A stretch of 64,000 bases of DNA from Baylisascaris procyonis (taxonomy: Eukaryota; Nematoda; Chromadorea; Rhabditida; Ascarididae). Positions within the stretch are counted from its first letter, which is position 1. Each line of letters begins with the position of its first letter. Shown here piece after piece: positions 1-14,663 of the stretch. The stretch is taken from the NCBI GenBank assembly GCA_037389465.1, contig JAZARR010000105.1:2666001-2730000 (forward strand), given 5' to 3'. Position numbers and translations under genes: made by a program. A model generated the notes under the pieces. It ran no database searches. It was not told the DNA's origin and saw nothing but the letters and a program-made list of their open reading frames with translations.

Positions 1-3000
1 GTAAAATACAGCCCGACCGGTTGCAAAACGAACGCGAATTTTTTACTGCTTTTGGGTGTCTAGAAACACTTTTGAAGTTGATGGATGAACTTGAATCATT
101 GACATAAGAGGCCATCATATGGATGTGCATTGAACCCACCCAATTTTTTAGTTGTAACTTTAGCGGTCCCGGATTGAAACTATTGCATAGACAGGCATGC
201 ACACACAACGTCCTTCATTAATGCAAGATCACATTTGCAAAAAGTTATAGAAAGATAGCCAAAAATAGTAGGTAGCAATACCTTCCGAAAACCAAGGTGG
301 GTACGAGAAAGAGATACAAAGCTATTTCTACATTCGGTTTTATTCAAGTGCTTTCATAAGTCATTAGAACTCACTAAAGGCTTGATTTCATTTGAATAAA
401 TCAACCCATCAACAGCCAATGAGATTATAAATCTTGCGATTATACAAAAATACCCTATATGGTTTCATTGCACCTATTACTTCTAATGAACAAATATATT
501 CATTTGCTTCCTGGGTTACACCCTCAACCTATAGAATGAAAAGTTAAAATGCACTTTAAGAGTGTCACCCGGTTTAAAAGAAAGTGGTCTGTCACATCAA
601 GACATTTTAAACTTTCGTTTCTTTGCAGGAAATGAAATTGCAATTGCACTTATTTGACTGCCATAAACTTTGAAAAGTTTCTACTAAATAAAAGGGATAA
701 AAAATTGAACTCATACCTATGAATGATTCGCATCTAATAAAAGTAACACAATCAGTAGAAGTAATAATAAGCCATCAAGTGCATTGCGTAATGTGATTCT
801 TTCGTGCATTTGTTTAGTTATGTACATCAGCAGTGAACACCGCATGAAGCCATATCCTTCAGCATTGCCTTCGTTCGTCTCGTTTCCTACTGAAAGTCGA
901 TTTGTGTGCAAATGTGTTCGCTATAGCACCTTTATAAGTCTCTGCTCATCTGAGTGCTTATCAGAACACTGCCGAAACAAATATGATCTTATCAGTGGAC
1001 CAGAAATTCCTGGATCCATCTAAACTTTTGAGTAATTGCATTTTTTACACAAACGCCATAAAGCCCATCTTTATAACTTAGTTATTAGGACCCGTTTAAT
1101 CAATCTTAGTAAGCAGATATTTGCACATACATAAATATTGCTTTCCTAGTAAACTTGCTTCCCCGATTGAAAAGTAATATTTTATGAAAAAACAATTCGC
1201 AATCGACTAAAGAAAAAAGCGCTCATTCATAAGAAAATTGTCAAACAATTAGACAAGAAAAAATGTAACGAAACTTAGCAATAAACGAGAAACGGAACTC
1301 ATCTTTTGTTCACAGATTCCAGGATGTTTTAAAACAAACGCACCGCAGCTAACGAATCGAATAAGTTTTCAACGCTTCATGAGTTGCATTCACAATCGAC
1401 TACCGTAACCACACAATACATACCTTGTAAGGTAATCGCAGTAACTTGTAGTAACATAAGGTAATTCAATGTGCTTTTCCCGATGAAAGCATCAAGCCAC
1501 AAATTAAATTGCTGCATAGCCAAATGAGAAAACTACACTCATTTCGAACGAAAATTCACACTACAAATATATCATTTGGATGAAATTGAAAACATAACGA
1601 ACGAAAAAAGCGACAACTTGTAAATATCGCATAGGCATTAATGTGTCTCATATATGTCGACTGATTACTGTTGACGAAAGATGGGTGAAGCGCTATGGAG
1701 CTGTTTTACTAAAGAAACATCTCGTACATTTGCGCAATAAGACACATGCGCCGCTTTAAACTAGGTAAATAATTGAGTGGTGTAATAGTTCCAGCGCTAA
1801 ATCTCGAATTCGACATTCATGCTATCGATGATCGTGAAGTGCAGCATATCAACGAGCGACCACGAAAATGAAGTGCGTAATGGCGAACCGCATCGGTCGT
1901 GAACATAACAAAACGCTGATGCTTCATTTAATTTACAACACTCTAAGTACGTTACTGTAGGAGTGGTGGCTGTGAAGCGTTACTGCAGGCAGTGTGTATG
2001 GACCACCACATTTACAGCGTATTGCTGAACGCAATCATGAACACACCTTTCCAATACAACATCGGCCACCTTCTGCTCGCTGACAAAGAAGCAGATAGTG
2101 AAGCGATAATGCAGATTCATTGAACGTTGGCAAACGAATACGTACCACAACGCCATAACTATGTAGCCAATTGTCATTGTAATAAGCTTCTTTACTATAT
2201 CTTATTGATGGGGTCAACAGTCTTTGCAATATAAGATATTGATCGGTGATCATGTACAATGCGTTTAAGAGCGAACATAACTCCGAAGAAAACGACCAAC
2301 ATTCAGCGTAGTAGGAAGGCTAGCGATTTTATTACATATACACTTGCTTTCAGCTTGATCGCATTCAATTTTTTAAATGAATTAATATTCACTTATTGAT
2401 AGGAACATAAGCCTTAGGAATGAAGAAAAAAAGTGGGCTTCTTTCGCTGTCCTTTCGCTACATCAGACAGTATCTAGCTTGCTTATTTATATCAAACTGA
2501 AACATTTTTGTGTACTGATGCATATTTTCAGCAACGACATTCCGGTTTTTTTTTGCATTGTTTGTTTCAACCAAGCGATTCAACTAAGCGAAACTTCAAG
2601 ATCCATCGCATTCAGTGAAACAACAGTTAGGTGAGTCCTGAAAAGGATTAAGCAGATGGCTAAAGAAAACTGTTGAGTTGTCAAAATTAAAACGCTTTCA
2701 TGGAAACCTTTATGCCAAAATCCGTTACTCTTAAAATGGTTCACACCTTCTCAAAACGTCTTCGCACAGTTCTCTCGACGCTAGATAGGACGAAATTGCC
2801 GAGAATGTAATAAAAAATAACACAAAAGCAATAAATCTGGCCGATGTTGGACAAGAAATAGTATAAAAAAAACAATTTCCGCACGCTCTCATTAACACGA
2901 ACTTCTATGATAGTTTATAGCTATAAGACAGTACTTTGTCTATCTGTGGTTCATCGCCCATAAAAAATTACGACTGGTGTGCGGCTTTTATGGAATTATT

Positions 3001-6000
3001 AGAGTTTTGATGTAAGTGAAGCTATTTTCTCCTGAAGTGCTAATGCGTCGCACAAGAGTCGTCTAATTTATAGCACCAACTAGAAGATTGCATACATGGT
3101 CCACACCTTTCGCAATCTAAGTGCTCATTATTCTTTGCATTTTTGTGGCATCCCGTCATCGAAGAATTTCTAAGGAATTTCGAGAAAAAATGTGCGAACG
3201 ATTTTTTCCTCTTAGAAAAACGCTACGATATGCATGTGCATATAGGTGTGTCCGTCTGTTTGCAGTGGTGCACATTCTGCCTCTATCGCTTACGATATTC
3301 GAGTCGAAACAAGCACACTAGCAACTCAGTATATTATGAGCCAACGGCTAGTTCAAGAACAATTCAGCACAAATTTGCGAAGATCAATATTGAACTGCAG
3401 AAATCGGAAGCATTGTGAGGTTGTTCTCAAGTGGGACAACACCTTCAACTATTTTTACATTACAATATGTCCTCTTCGACAAACTAGAGGGGAAGAGCAT
3501 CAATAACATTGATGCGCTATGCGCGAAGTTGTTGTCGATAAATGAGCGACTATCGGGATAGAACCAATGAGAAACGATTCATCAGAAAGCAATCTTTGGT
3601 TTGCCAATGAATATATTGAAAGGAATCGATAAAGATAGATTTTCTTTTGGGGGAAATCGGTTTAGAGCATTAAGAATTATTATATCAAAAGTGAATTTCA
3701 TACTATTAAACAAGCATTTCTGGATTATCAACTGATGAGGTGATAAAACTTAACATTTGAAAACTTAGAGAGTTGAGTTTCCAAAAGGGCTAAAAGTGCT
3801 GCCCAATCCCATCTTTAGGTTTATTTTTAGAAGTTGCTAACATAAGAATCAATCCCAAGTAATAGCCTAACATGATCAATCAGTGGCCAAACTGATATGA
3901 ACTCTTTTAAATCGAGGATTCTATCCAACAGATTTCACGCCTATATATTCCCTCAAAGATAAACATGAAAAACGCTAAACGTACAGACAAACGTGCACAG
4001 ACGCACATACGGACGGACAGACCAAGATCACAGTGCATTTTACACTATACTGCAAGAACGCGAAAAGGAAGTGACGGTGCAGAAAAATCTGTTGCCTTTT
4101 TAGCATTTGCGGCGCAACACTATTTTACGTTCGACTTCTACTATAACTGGAAGAAAGGGCCTAATAATGTATAGATTTAAGACTATCTCCAGTCAGCCAT
4201 GAGTATAAACGTCCAATATCAGGAAGGAAGCAGCCCATAATAGTAGTTAACGTTCTGAGTCGATTAGAGATGAGTTGATAGGCTTTTCGCTATTTTAGCT
4301 TGTTCTGACTTTTTTTTTGCTTATACTTAACTTAAATCACTCACCGACTATGGAAAAAAACCTGTAAGGAATACTTCATGAATAAGACCAATTTTTGAAT
4401 ATCACAATAATTTCCTAGCAGTCATGCTATTTCAGAAGACGTTTTACGCAGCGTAACATCGTTTGTGTTAATGATATTTTGTGGCACCGAAATAATTGTT
4501 TTAAAAAACCATTAAGGGAAGAAAATTGTCCGGTAAATGTTACCTGCTACGAGCGGCAATGGTATTTTACCTTAAACGCAAATCATAGTAAGCTTTAAAG
4601 TGAAATGCGGAAAATGTGAATACTGGTGTAGAACACTTCTGAGTACTTTTCTCTTTTTATACAAATCACGATAAGCTATCGCTAGTCACTCTCATCATGC
4701 CCAAACAATACAACGACTTGTTCAGTCAATCTGCCTCGGTTGAAAACAACCATGGATAACACGCCATCTTGAAAACAAATATTCACTACAGTGAACTGCG
4801 AAACGAAATTAAGGAAGAAAAACGGCCTCGATTCATGAAGTGCATCGTCTGAATGTTAAAATAATCCAAAACAGGATGGAATTTCCCTATACGTGCACAT
4901 TTAAACGCGCTTTCCTGATTGCTATTTTCTAATTCGAGAATTACTATTTTCAGGTGACGTTCGTTCTTCCAGAGATAGCAAATCACACAACTCATTTCAT
5001 TTGTTACTAACAAACTCTTTTCAAAGATGTGACATTTTACCTGCATTCGAAAAGTGCAACTGTGGAGCAGTGTTACACATCAAACAAACTCATTTTCTCT
5101 ATCAAAATATTCCATTTTCTTTGTGACAATGTTTCTTTTCCTCTTTCAATAAATTTTTGAAACAATAAGATAACCTATATTGAACGTACAATTTTCCAGG
5201 ATGGAAATGGTGCTACATTTACGTTCCGTAATGAAACATTGAACTTCGAAAATACGATAAAAGAAAAGATCAGTTCTAAAATATTAGAGAATTAAAAAGT
5301 CACTTCCGATAAACCGTCACTGGAGAAATCTGCTAACTGAAACTAATCACTAGGATGTGATTCCCCCATAAATTAAGGAACAGCTAAAAAACCAAGCTGG
5401 ACTAACCTTTGACCCGGAATATAATGGCTTTTTCTCTAAATTGCTTTTAAAGGTTTTTGTTAGAGAAACAACTGAAAAAAGGCTATAAACATCATCAGTA
5501 AAATTAATAAACAAATAACTCACGTGGTAACACAGCAGTAAATGAAACTAAAGTGCTTTTGGACATAAAATGCATTATAGACACTCCCATTGTTTGCGCA
5601 ACGCGTTTCTACAGGCAAATACCCAATAGCACAAGTATCCGCCACAAAAAATTCCATAGAGCAAGCATTCGCGCATCAATGCAACTAATTGTAGCTCATG
5701 TGTTCACTGTATTGCCGCCTTGGCCTCGCATTTTTCCATTGCTCCACCCATTTATTGCTCTGACCGATGAAAGTTGTGTTGAGTTGACCTGAACGACTTT
5801 CATCCAGCATTAAATTAATAGCGGCGCAAGTGTCGTCTACAAAATCGACTTAGCAGTGCACAACGTCATAGCTTAAATACCCATAGATTACGTATCAAAA
5901 TTTCGGCAAAGCAACAAACTTGCCCTGCTCAAAGGTAGAGCAAGTTTGATATGCTGCCGTATGCGCTTATCATTACATGTTGGCGAACAAGCCTTGCGCT

Positions 6001-8000
6001 AACAGCATCCCATAGTGTTAAAAGAATGACTACGTCCTGCATTACTCTCTTCGACTTGCTTTCGACATGTCGGAGTTCTCCTAAATCTTACTTTATGAAT
6101 GACAGAGGTTCCGTTGGAGCACATAATCAATACCAGCAGTAGCAACATGTCAACGATACCATCACTTATTCTGGGAATCTTCTGCATAGGCCGTTCATCT
6201 GCTGATAAGAATGTGATATATTTTGTACTTGTGTTCGAAACTAGGTCGACCATTTATCAATACTATTTAGAAATATTTTCACTCTCTATACAAAAGCAAA
6301 GAATTTCAGACAGAAGTAAACGAACAGCAATGGTACTAGATTGGGTTTCCGTACGTATAAAGGAATAACTTTTGCTACTAGCTGATCAGGTTATTGTATT
6401 GCAATTATTACTAGCGCAAATAGTACTAATGTTGAATGATGGCACTATTTTTACCGTCACTAATAATTCACCAGCAATAATAGTAAATAATATTGCTAGC
6501 AGCAATCGAAAGTATAGTAACTAGAAATACAGTCAGCACCGTTAACCGATGCTAATACCAACTAGCGTTAGTTATTAATAAAGAGTGCAAGTAGCAACTA
6601 ATATTAATAGCCAGAATTTGCTAAATATTCTCTGCCATCCTAGTGGTAATATTTAGTGCAACTAATACTGCTTAGTGACAGTAGTAGTAACAATAACCCT
6701 AGTAGTAGCTAGTAGTAATTAGTAGCCACTCGGATCAACGCTAGCAGTAACAGTGATGGTCAGCATTATTGGTAGCAAGTAGTAATTGATGACCAACGAA
6801 AGTGCAACAACACTTTATTAAATGCGGCATTTAGCACTATCACCATAAGTTGTCGTTATTTTGCTAGAAAAAACCAACCAAATCGTTCTTCTTTGCAAAA
6901 TCTCCGCAATCGTCGGGCTAGTAATCAATCAATCGGAGACCTTACAGGAACTTGGCGGAAAGGAGAGATAACAAAGATCTGCGAGACTGCACACACCTTC
7001 TACTTTCTGCGGTACTGGTAAGTCATTGGGGCCCTCTTCCCTGGCGTCTGGTCTTTCTTGTTCTTCGTTCACGGTATAAAACCCACTTACCCTCCCGCTT
7101 CCACACCATACTCACTTCCTTCCCATGACGCAGGATCACAGCTACGAATGCCAAAATTCGACTACCAAGAACGCATAATATATCCGCAAGTCACCAGTTC
7201 CTATTTAACTTGGAACAAGCCTTTAAATGCCACCGAGATTTAGAGTTCTCATACGTCCTCGAAGCTCTGCTTGTCCAAATTTAATTAAGTAGCACCTACG
7301 AACAAAAAATAAATGCATATTTATCCAACAAATCTGAAGCTGACAGACTCCCCCCCCCCCTCTAGAAACTCCATGTCAAACACGCCAAGCGAGAGCACCG
7401 ATCCTATCGAGGTCGACTTGTGACGACTTATTGGCCTATCCCCAAAACTGGGTGTCTAAGAAAAATTTTCTTTGTGGGTCAAGAGCAACAACAGTCTGTA
7501 CGGCTCTATCGATAGCAGCACACCCTCGAATCACTGTGATATGTCGACGCGAGTTTTTCTCCGCATCAATTGATGCGTAGCAAACGCTTTTCTGTTGCAA
7601 ATGACACGATCACTAACACGAGCAGTACGTCGCATTGCTGATGAGACGATAATTAAGGTTTAGGTCGTTATCGTCCTACGCAGCAAATCAGTTAAGTTCT
7701 CATTCCGTTTGATTTCAAATGTTGATGAAGTTAACATAGGTTCTTTATATAGGAATTTTATTATAATGTTGCCAGTTACAAGGAGGTATTTCCAGAAAGA
7801 ATCACAGTTGCTAAGGTTTTCTGATTATCGCACTCGATTGAATTGCAATACGAACTTCGATAAAAAAAGGTCCTAGATTGCACCGGAAACTATGCCGATA
7901 AACGGTATCTAAAATTTTAAGGCAGAGAAAACTGCTCATTCCTCAATGACTTAATGTATAATTTCGATCAATGTTTGATGACGAACGAAAGCATTATCTA
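1..8000. other. Gene-poor stretch, no supported gene
   Basis: All six frames contain only short ORFs with no recognisable domain, and I could not chain any of them through phase-compatible splice sites. The stretch is AT-rich with poly-A/T runs, a C-run near 7351-7361 and an imperfect AGT/TAG low-complexity block at about 6380-6800. It may hold the 3' end of DUS1L's transcription unit or distal intergenic DNA. I see nothing more specific. Confidence 0.5.
6380..6800. repeat. Imperfect AGT/AGC-rich simple repeat
   Basis: The stretch is dominated by degenerate repeats of AGTAGTAAT, TAGCAGTAA and similar words, including runs of alternating AGTAGTAGCTAGTAGTAAT. No open frame survives, because TAG is frequent on the plus strand and CTA on the minus strand. 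It looks like an old degenerated trinucleotide microsatellite. Confidence 0.5.
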
Positions 8001-8002
8001 TA

Positions 8003-8070
8003 CGCGGGATCCAAATCAGGGCCCTTCCGCTTGTCGGGCAAATACCTGACTGACTGAGTTAATGCCAACG
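8003..8070 (-). repeat. tRNA-like segment, possible SINE head
   Basis: On the minus strand the sequence resembles a tRNA body. An A-box-like segment (TTAACTCAGTCAGTCAGG) is followed about 25 nt later by a B-box-like segment (GATTTGGATCCCG, compare GGTTCGANTCC). A GCCC/GGGC pair in between could form an anticodon-type stem. No clean acceptor stem was found, so a functional tRNA gene is unlikely. A tRNA-derived SINE or tRNA pseudogene is the better reading. Confidence 0.3.
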
Positions 8071-8320
8071 TTTTCCGGTGTCAGTACTTCTTGGCTCTCA
8101 GCGGGATAATGCTTTCACTCGTCAAAAAACACTAGTTATCACTGAAACTACTATTTATTGAATAAAGTTGACCTTATCATAAGACAACCATGTGTACATA
8201 AACCATCCTGCCCTAAGTGATTTCACTTCTAATTTGCTTGCTGGCGTATGTGCCCATTAAGTCAAGCGCATTATGTGCACGGGGGAATTGATCAGACATG
8301 AGCAACAAATAACAGATACT

Positions 8321-8395
8321 GGGGATACCCTCAGTGGTTCACGTGTTAAAGCATCCGCCAGAAAATGGAAGGCTGCGAGTTCCGATTTCAAATGC
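8321..8395 (+). repeat. Second tRNA-like segment, opposite orientation
   Basis: A plus-strand A-box-like segment (CTCAGTGGTTCACG) is followed by a B-box-like segment (GAGTTCCGATTTC), spaced about as in a tRNA with an extra base in the B box. It lies about 300 bp from the minus-strand tRNA-like segment. No intact cloverleaf is evident, so a degenerate tRNA-related SINE is suggested with low confidence. Confidence 0.22.
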
Positions 8396-9931
8396 AAACA
8401 ACATCTTCACACGCTATCAAACGTGGTCATTCCATGAAATCACCTTCCACTTAGATCCATCGACTTCAAAAGGTGGGAAACTAAGATGGAAAAAACTAGA
8501 AGCTTTTCATACCGATCGGGCTATAAGGTGACGAAAATTGTGCTGGATTTGGGTGAGAAATTGTAACAATTAGAATACGAAGGCATTATTTTGTATATTT
8601 TATTGACTGCTGGTAATTTATGTAAGTGGTCGATCACTTGAGCGAAATGTAAAAACGCATATCATCCCAGCTCTTCTGATGCGCTTTTTATATCTGTATT
8701 TCTTCAGCGAAAAAACTAAGAAAAGCAAAGTAATCACATTTTCGGCAGAGACGCAGTTATGAGGAAAGACTACCTTCTAGAAAAGGAAACTGGGAAAAAT
8801 CACAACCCTCATGATCAAAACCTAGGAAGCAAGCAAATTGCACAAAGTGCTCACCTTAGTCACTGCATTAATCCGTCTAAACGTACTCACAAACTGAAAC
8901 ATGCGGCGGTGCAATGAATACAAAAATCCCTCCCTCGCTCTCTCATTTCAAATAAAAATGCTGCCGCTTAAAATAATTGGTATTTTGATATTTAATTTAG
9001 AGCACGATCACTATGTCAGCCCTCCTTAATAAGGACAAGTGGAATACCTTCCCCGATAACGATAGTGGAGTACTTCTAAAGCAATTTATCACAGTACAAT
9101 TGTCAATTATGAAAACAAAAAACATCGAGTCTTCACATTTCTAAAAAAATGGGCGATATGCAGTAACCACATGGGCAACCGAACTTTTCATCATCCAACT
9201 GTTTACTGCCCCTTCCAAAGAGTGTCCTCGTCGTTCGAGCAGCACAGTTTTTGACGTTCGATTGAGTGCATCCTTGCGATTGCATCAACCATCCGTTTGT
9301 ATTACTATAGATGTGGTCACTTCTCGAAAGCACAAAGGTACTTTTACCGTGAAGTGGAAGTTATGTGCTAAAATAAAATTCACTTGCCTATGCGCAAAAG
9401 CAGTTCCGAAATGGTTTTTTTTATTTATTTATTTTTTTATTTCAAAGAGTATGGACTTTTTCATCAGCTCACTGCATATTTATGCTAGATGAAGCATACC
9501 GTAAGAGCATACGATTGGGAAAAGATTGATTATTTCAATGATCTCATCAAGTATATATTACCTAGCATCCAATTTTTTGAAATCAACAAACAAACAATTC
9601 ATCATCAAACAATAAAAGGAAGTTGAAGTTGCTGTTTTTTTAAACTTGAAAAACAAGAGAGTAATTGAATAATAGCTCTATATTTATTCCATCTCGGCCA
9701 TAGCTCTTTCTCGTTTCTTTTTTTACAAAGGTAAATAAGATGCAGTGAAAAAGATAAACTGGTAACAAAACGTTTTTAAAATAAAATGGCACAATGATTG
9801 ATAAAGTGATCATAAGTACTACATCGATCGTAGACGAACACTTATAAATGCCAAGAAGAACCACAAAAAACTTTTTTTTGGTTTTTAGGCCAAATATCGT
9901 TAAGCATAATTAATTATATTCAATGTGTTAC

Positions 9932-12900
9932 CTTTACAATCTAGGCGCTCATGAGTGGTTTTATAACGGCAGCAATTCTTGCAGAATAAAAATATACATC
10001 CTTGACTAGCAGGTAAAGAGCAGCGAACACATTTTGGATACGATTGCTTTTTGCTTCTTTCTTTTCGATCTCCGATCTGAAAACGGCAATATCCGAATTA
10101 TGTATGACTCCTCTTTCATAAATGATGGAAGGAGTTGAATATCCTTAACAAATAGGGAAATTCAAATAGTCAATTAAATGATTAAAATGGTGAAATATTC
10201 TCAATAGCAATGTTCTCTGTTTGTTGCTCCTTTCTAAAATTGTTACGAATAACTCAAAAATGAAAAGGATATGGAAGTGAACAAGATTCTCAAATTGAAA
10301 GCGTCATCTTCGAACTTCGTAATGGTAAACAGTACAGCAAAGGCAATGCTCGCTATTCAAAACAATGCTGTACAGGCAATTCGATCTTGTATGCATTAGG
10401 TTGTATGATAAATCTGGGTACAGGAAACGATTATCGATCAAAATTTTCAGAAAAAAGTTCTTCGAAACTTGTTCTGTAAGAATCAAGCATGAAGCACAAC
10501 ACCTGGAGAAACTTTCAACAGTTTATTCGGAAAGGAGAGAAAGGAAAGAGGCGGGAGGAGCAGATTTTTCAGGCACTTCCGGATTACCTGCTGTTCGACA
10601 ATATGTATTCCATAAAAGCTTACGCAGTAAACGGGGGTGATTTTAATGTTTGTTTGAAAATTTTTCGACAGTTTTAAAAAACCAAGTTTCGCATAAAGGA
10701 CAAAACGGTGACGATTGGGTAAACGTCTCGGAAAGCGTTTGAAGGAAAAAATGAGCGATCCGCGTAGCAACACTTGCTTACCTACCACTGCACGTGTTGA
10801 GCGTTTTCCCCCATAAGGAAGATGCTGGGAGCGAACTCCATGGAGTCAATTATTTGCTGGATCTCGAATGCCTCTCCCATATGCTCTTTAGTGCACCTCT
10901 GACCATTCCCCCTCCTTTTCCCAAATAAAGAGTAGCCACTGCAGATGAAACGGCCTCCGGCAACAAAGCCACTCCCTGACCCGAGAAAGTCACAGAACCC
11001 TTGGGTCAAATGTGTGGTGTCAACCCCTGGCGGAGACCCTCGCAGCCAGCAGATATAGCAGAAGTCTCTAATCGTTCGCCTACCCTGCGCTTCTCACGTT
11101 TCCGTATTTGTCGTCTAGAGAGTCCGGTCTGCTCTGCGAGCGCATCCAATTCCGCTCTGCGACGTTCACGGTAGGCCGAGTTCGACAAAACGGAGTCGTC
11201 ACGTATCGGTCGGAAGTATGGCTTACAAATCCAATGCGGTAAGTAAGGTGGACACGGCGCACAAACTCGCGTTTTCGATAATCCTCAAAACAAGTTGAGA
11301 GTATACCTTCTAATATATGCGTGCTGTATGCATCACGCTAGCATTCTTTTCAACAGTCGATCACCTCACAAACGCTAACATTAGCAGCACAATAAGCAGC
11401 ACTACTTTGACAATACCTACCGCTGTTTACAAGTTCCTGCAAGAACGCAAAACATCGATGGTTCGATAAGACAGGACATCGTGATTATGTAAATATGAGG
11501 GATTATAGAGATATAAGAAAAATCGGAGATCATGATATGGTTCGCATTGAAAGCTGATTTATTCCACGCTTATACTACCCATCAGTAGTGGTTCTACAGA
11601 ATGATTCATTCGATGGATGTGTGGCTATAAAATTGTGCACGCAACAGTTGACGCCTTCTAATATGCGCAAAAAACTTGAATGGGCAAGTAGCCGAAAACT
11701 TGCCAATGTGTCTTCATTCGCGAATGAATGGGCAAGATATGATTTCAACGACGAAAAAGTTCCTTTAAAGTGGATGAACCGAACTTTACACCACCAATCA
11801 GATCAGTCCATATGTGTATCGCTTATACCCTATGTGACAGTAACCTGTAAAACTAGCTGATCGCGATAGCAGAATGCAAAAGAGCATATAGTGCAGCTGG
11901 CCTTCGATGTATTCCCACTTGCTTTTTCTTGGTAAACTTTGTGCCTAATTTTTTCAAAAAAAAAATCCTTCCTTACACAACCGGAAGTTACACAACTTTA
12001 GAAAGGCTCCCTCGGGCATGACAGATCTGCTTTTAACGTAACAGGTTGAAATTCAGCAGCCCTTCGGGATGTTGCTTAAATATCCACCGTAGTAATTTCA
12101 TCCGATGAAGCACGGTAGATGTCGAATGCAAAAAAGTAGTCGCCGGTCACTTTAAAATTAATCATTTCCAGTTTGAGATAAATTTTGGAGTGGACATGAA
12201 ACGATGGAATTGATGGTTGCAAGTTGGCTCTTCAGAGTAAACCCCAGAGCACTCTGCTAACCAGTTGAAGATTTTATTCGATTTTAAATGGTAGATCGTG
12301 AATTGAAACTCCTCCAGAGATGGTAACACGATTGCCACAATACCGTATGTTTCTTGGCAAATAAATAGGCAGAAGAAAATGACTAACCGAAAGTATCACT
12401 GTGGGGATCGAGATCCTTTATAGTTAATATAGCACTGACTCTATCCTCGATTTCATTTAGTATTTCATGGAACTCACGTTGTGTACAAACATAAGACATC
12501 TTTTCTCGCAAGTCACTATATTCCAATAAGCTGAAATCACAACAAAACTGCATCCTTGGGAATATTATTGATGAGATGTGCATTTATATTCGTGAAAACA
12601 GAATCGAAGACATATTTGCATACCGAAGGTTTATAGACAATATTAGTGTTAAAAATTCATGTATAATATCAAATTCTGTAGTTTATTGTTCCATCTTGCT
12701 GCTCATTATATTCATTCCTCCTCCTCCTCCCCTCTCCACGATATAGCATTTCGGATGTTGAACAACGAGCGTGCCAAACTTCATATTGGATTCGTCACTG
12801 TAGCACTCCAAATGAACAGATTTCTTTGGTATTTTGGTGTTGACTAGATGGAATTATTCGATGCAATACAAGAACTGCCACTGCTCTGCTGCGTCCAGCT

Positions 12901-14589
12901 TCTTACTTCTCCTCCCCACGAATTCGGTAGCAGTTCGGCAAACCATCCCCCTTATTACAAGACACAACATCGCTCGATTTCTTCACAACAGCCTTAAGAT
13001 TTGGCACAGAGCTGAGCTTAGAAATGGTGACGTGTACGTTTTCTTAGTAAGAAAACAGCAACATCCGTTTGCGACAGCATGAAATTAGATGAGTGGGGGA
13101 CGAAGATAGCATATTTGTAGTTAACATAACTTATAGTTGTTGGTTCCGACCTGTGATGGCATATCCGAAAAAGATGAGCGCGTACTGCGCTTATACCAGC
13201 TTTATATTGAAGCGCATATTGCAGATATTCTCTAGCAACGACCCAATTTGGCTCATGTCGTCCCTCGAAGAGAAGCGGATTCGATAGGACACCTTCAGCA
13301 CTCATTACGGCGTTCGCTCCTGTCATCTTCAGGCATCGCTCCACATCATCCGGCATCTGTAATTTGTGATAGACAATTCCTGAAATTAATATATTTTTGA
13401 AGTTGTAGCGCATAGCTACATAGTTTCTCTTCAACCAAATTTGCATTTCCATCTTTGCTATGAATTTTCTCAACTCACTTCATAGAGTTTTAGTTGGTGT
13501 GGATTATCAGAATGAGTCAACAACAACAAATGATTTCCATAGAATGAAAGAGGTGAGCTATTTCTTTCTCGATGCTGAATTCACTGAGAATCTTCTTTTT
13601 TCGTCAAAATCAGAGCTAGGAATTTACATAACTTTCGATTTTTGACTCACTGGAATAATGTTTCTCATTACGAGACAGAAAATCAGCTCCTCCGGCACGC
13701 TTTTCTACTTATTTTTATTTAAAAGTAAAAATTATGTGAGAAGGTTGCTAGAATATCTGAAACCTTCAGGAAAGAACAGTCTCTTATGTAATGGAGACAA
13801 AGATATATCAGTTACATTTCTTTGAACAATTTGAACGAAAATAAATACTTTTTACGTAGATATTTATGTATGCGCATTTGTTCACATGTTCTTTCAACGT
13901 TATAATATTCGTAGCCAGAGGTGATATGAATATGAAGTTAGGAAGAAAACGAAATACTTTGCTGTACTTTTGTAGAATGAGAATATATAAAAAATCAAAC
14001 ATCCAAATGTAATTTCGATGGTTATTTTATCGATAAAAACTTGGGACATCATAAACTATCGCCCTGAAAAAAAAAAAAAAATCACGCACATATAAGCATA
14101 AAGTGACAATAAACCTGAATACTTCCGTTTGCTAGCAATGGAATGCTAATCGCACGTTTAACAATTCGAATTGCGTTCCAATCGGCGAGCCCCGTACTTG
14201 CTCCTCTTTGCTGTCGAGTTCGCCCATGAACAGTTAACATACAAGCACCCGCCTTTTCTAGCGCTCTGGAAACGTTTTGAAAAATAAGCAGTAGGAATGT
14301 ACTAGTTTATACATATTCTGCATTGTGTTTTACGTCGTCTTAACTACAACCATCACTTACAAACAACTATTACTGTGGCTGCAGAATGCTCATAACTGAA
14401 GAGACCGCCGACCAAGAGGCATAAAGCCTTCATCTTGACGCTCTACATCCTATTTGCGTGCAATAACGTTTCCGATCCACCGGACATATCTGTGGAAGGT
14501 CGTACTGCGCATTCCAACCACTAGCCTCTTCGCTCTTTTTTCTCCTGTGTATAAATAATTACATAAAAATGACGATCACACATATATAC

Positions 14590-14663
<74 letters not shown>

